NCBI GenBank assembly: GCA_023386865.1
Contig: JAEWIV010000553.1
Span: forward strand, 1 to 9,782
Direction of reading: 5' to 3'
Length of the DNA: 9,782 nt
Source of the DNA: Pseudomonadota bacterium
Lineage (GTDB): Bacteria; Pseudomonadota; Alphaproteobacteria; Reyranellales; Reyranellaceae
The position numbers and the translations under genes are program-made. Shown here piece by piece: positions 8,330-9,782 of the stretch (within the stretch, counting starts at the first letter, position 1; the number at the start of each line of letters is the position of its first letter). Under the pieces are notes generated by a model. The model was not told where the DNA came from. It made no database searches and saw only the letters and a program-made list of their open reading frames with translations.

Positions 8330-8334
8330 CCTCC
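8330..8334 (-). promoter_or_regulatory. Ribosome binding site of degP
   Basis: GGAGG on the minus strand lies six bases before GTG at 8323, an optimal spacing. It supports GTG as the start rather than the upstream TTG at 8353. Confidence 0.75.
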
Positions 8335-8393
8335 AACGGCGCTCAGGCCTCAACGGATCGGAACGGCCGGCGCCGCGCGTTCGAGTTCCTGTC

Positions 8394-8424
8394 TACATGG
8401 AGGTCGATTGTGGCGCAAATAAAG
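8394..8424 (-). promoter_or_regulatory. Possible heat-shock-type promoter of degP
   Basis: On the minus strand CTCCATGTA (8402-8394) resembles the sigma-32 -10 consensus CCCCATNTA at all but one fixed position. Fifteen bases upstream, CTTTATT (8424-8418) matches only the first three bases of CTTGAAA. It lies about 70 bases before the degP start, in the 147 bases between the start and the hflC terminator, where I see no other strong element. Consensus resemblance only. Confidence 0.25.
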
Positions 8425-8470
8425 AGGCGTTGATGTCGTTGATTGTTTCAGTTTTTCCACGGGCCTTCGG

Positions 8471-8514
8471 GAAAACCACCGGCGGCGTTGCAGGGCTGCC
8501 ACAACGCCGCCGGT
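8471..8514 (-). terminator. Intrinsic terminator of hflKC
   Basis: ACCGGCGGCGTTG (8478-8490) and CAACGCCGCCGGT (8502-8514) form a perfect 13-bp GC-rich stem with an 11-base loop. Read in the hflC direction, the stem starts 26 bases after the hflC stop and is followed by GGTTTTCC. The T-run is short but the stem is strong, so termination of the hflKC transcript is likely. Confidence 0.7.
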
Positions 8515-8540
8515 CGCCGGTCCTCGACCGTTTTCGGGAG

Positions 8541-9425
8541 CTACTTCTTGCCCGCCGGCCCCGACGGGTCGTTGAAGAAACGGAAAAAGTCGTTGTCCGG
8601 GCTCAGCAGCATCGTCGAACCGCCGCTGCCGAAGGCCTGCTTGTAGGCTTCCATGCGCCGGTAGAACGCATAGAAATCCTTGTCCTTGTTGAACGCCTGG
8701 GCATAGATCCGGGTGGCGTCGGCGTCGGCCTCGCCCTTCAGGATCTGGGCCTTCAGGCCGGCATCGGCCTTGATCACCGCAACCTCGCGATCCGCAGTGG
8801 CTGTGATGCGGGCTTTCTCCTCGTCGCCCTCGGCGCGCAGCTGACCGGCCTCGCGCTCGCGATCGGTCTTCATGCGGTTGTAGACCGACTGGGAGTTGGC
8901 CTGCGGCAAATCTGCACGCTTGATGCGCACGTCGACCGTCTCGACGCCCAGTTCCTTGGTCTTGCCGTTCACCCGCTTGGTGATCTCCTCCATCAGGCTC
9001 TCGCGCCGGTCGGTCAGCACCGCATGCAAGGGCACCGAGCTCAGCACGCCGCGGATTTCGGAGTTGATCAGCGAATCGAGCAGCCCGCGCAGGGCCGGTT
9101 CGCCGCCGGGCACGGTCTGGGCGAAAAGCTTGGCCGCCACGACCTTGTAACGCGCATAGGCGTCGACCACGAGGCGCTTCTGGTCGCCGGCGATGATCTC
9201 GAACTCCTCGGCTTCGTAGTCGAGCAGCCGACGGTCGATACGCTGGATGTCCTGGATCAACGGGAGCTTGGCGTAGAGGCCGGGCTCGGTCTTGGGATCG
9301 CCGACGATGGCGCCGAACTGGCGCACCAGCACCTGCTTGGTCGGATCGACGGTGTAGAAGGTCTGGGTCACCAGGAAGATGGCGACCGCGATCGCGATCA
9401 GCGCGACAATTGCACGGTTGCTCAT
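8541..9425 (-). CDS. hflC: HflC, SPFH-domain regulator of FtsH
   Basis: The gene encodes 294 residues, within the family range. With HflK it forms a large inner-membrane complex facing the periplasm that surrounds and modulates the FtsH protease. One N-terminal membrane segment (about residues 5-22) is followed by TFYTVDPTKQVLVRQFG, the typical entry to the SPFH/band-7 domain (about 20-190). An Arg-, Glu- and Ala-rich helical stretch (about 190-250, including RMKTDREREAGQLRAEGDEE) is the coiled coil. The tail has the family's FYAFYRRMEAYKQAF and LLSPDNDFFRFF. The ATG overlaps the hflK stop as ATGA, indicating translational coupling. No DUF2065 small membrane gene, often found after hflC in proteobacteria, is present before degP. 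Very secure. Confidence 0.96.
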   Translation of the reverse strand: MSNRAIVALIAIAVAIFLVTQTFYTVDPTKQVLVRQFGAIVGDPKTEPGLYAKLPLIQDIQRIDRRLLDYEAEEFEIIAGDQKRLVVDAYARYKVVAAKLFAQTVPGGEPALRGLLDSLINSEIRGVLSSVPLHAVLTDRRESLMEEITKRVNGKTKELGVETVDVRIKRADLPQANSQSVYNRMKTDREREAGQLRAEGDEEKARITATADREVAVIKADAGLKAQILKGEADADATRIYAQAFNKDKDFYAFYRRMEAYKQAFGSGGSTMLLSPDNDFFRFFNDPSGPAGKK

Positions 9426-9782
9426 CGCGTCGCTCCCTGCGCCGGCTGGCCGCCGCGTGCCGGCGCTTGCGATTGGCCGCCGGGTGGCGCCGGTTTCAGC
9501 TCGGGCAGCGGCAGGTAGGGCAACACGCCGCCGGTGCCGGACGTGTTCTTGTCGACCAGCACCTTGTTCACGTTGCGCAGCACCTCTTCCATGGTGTCGA
9601 GGTAGAGCCGTTCCGTGGTGATGTCCTTGGCCTTGTCGTACTGTTCGTAGACCTGGGTGAAACGCTGGGCGTCGCCGCTGGCGCGGGCGACGATCTCGGC
9701 CTTGTAGGCTTCGGCGCGCTGCACGATCGATTCGGCCTCGCCCTTGGCGCGCGGCAGCACCTGGTTGCGATAGGTGTTGGCC
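9422..9782 (-). CDS. hflK: HflK, C-terminal part (start outside window)
   Basis: The last 119 residues are present and the frame is open to the right edge. They begin ANTYRNQVLPRAKGEAE, a conserved HflK stretch at the end of the SPFH domain, followed by a long helix (IVQRAEAYKAEIVARASGDA) and TERLYLDTMEEVLRNVNKVLVD, which is highly typical of HflK. The tail is Pro-, Gly- and Gln-rich and low in complexity, as is usual. The missing N-terminal portion should carry the membrane anchor and most of the SPFH domain. It is the partner of HflC, overlapping its start by four bases. Very secure as HflK. Confidence 0.95.
   Translation of the reverse strand, partial: ANTYRNQVLPRAKGEAESIVQRAEAYKAEIVARASGDAQRFTQVYEQYDKAKDITTERLYLDTMEEVLRNVNKVLVDKNTSGTGGVLPYLPLPELKPAPPGGQSQAPARGGQPAQGATR

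Noticed and set aside
8151..9518. A 455-residue plus-strand open frame
   Set aside because: It is antisense to hflC and to the hflC-degP spacer, with no recognisable domain.

Overview
The window is G+C-rich (roughly two thirds by eye) and densely coding. It reads as a chromosomal segment of an alphaproteobacterium. The protein sequences and the clustering of hflK-hflC-degP, serB, miaA and ilvBN suggest Rhodospirillales or a Reyranella-like relative, but I cannot fix the genus. I see no rRNA, tRNA, CRISPR array, insertion sequence or phage gene. Almost everything is housekeeping.

Layout from right to left along the minus strand: the 3' part of hflK (9782-9422) overlaps hflC (9425-8541) by ATGA. 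A strong hairpin with a short T-run (8514-8471) follows and probably terminates the hflKC transcript. A ~150-base gap with a possible heat-shock-like promoter then leads to a DegP/HtrA-type periplasmic protease (8323-6830). The three genes form a membrane and envelope protein quality-control cluster. On the plus strand, serB (4899-5780) overlaps an NADP-dependent MDR oxidoreductase (5777-6781) by ATGA. This pair converges on degP, with a long palindrome (6783-6826) between the two stop codons. miaA (4849-3923, minus) is divergent from serB across only 49 bases.

After miaA comes a 112-base leader region holding a putative promoter and a perfect 10-bp palindrome. It is followed by a minus-strand operon: ilvB (3810-2041), ilvN (2032-1532), a LysE/RhtB-type amino-acid exporter (1535-903, probably starting at a CTG that overlaps the ilvN stop) and a membrane protein of the M48/HtpX type that runs off the left edge (886 to <1). 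Acetohydroxyacid synthase commits carbon to valine, leucine and isoleucine. The overlapping exporter could be an overflow valve for these amino acids or their intermediates, but that is inference from context.

The least ordinary item is the left-edge gene. It aligns without gaps to HtpX around the catalytic helix, but the zinc-binding HEXXH is replaced by RLVSA, so it looks like a pseudoprotease. Smaller points are Asp-to-Glu changes in the key motifs of SerB (DMEST) and IlvB (GEAS), the CTG start, and the hairpin at the predicted 5' end of the ilvBN mRNA. I do not see a clear new multi-gene system.
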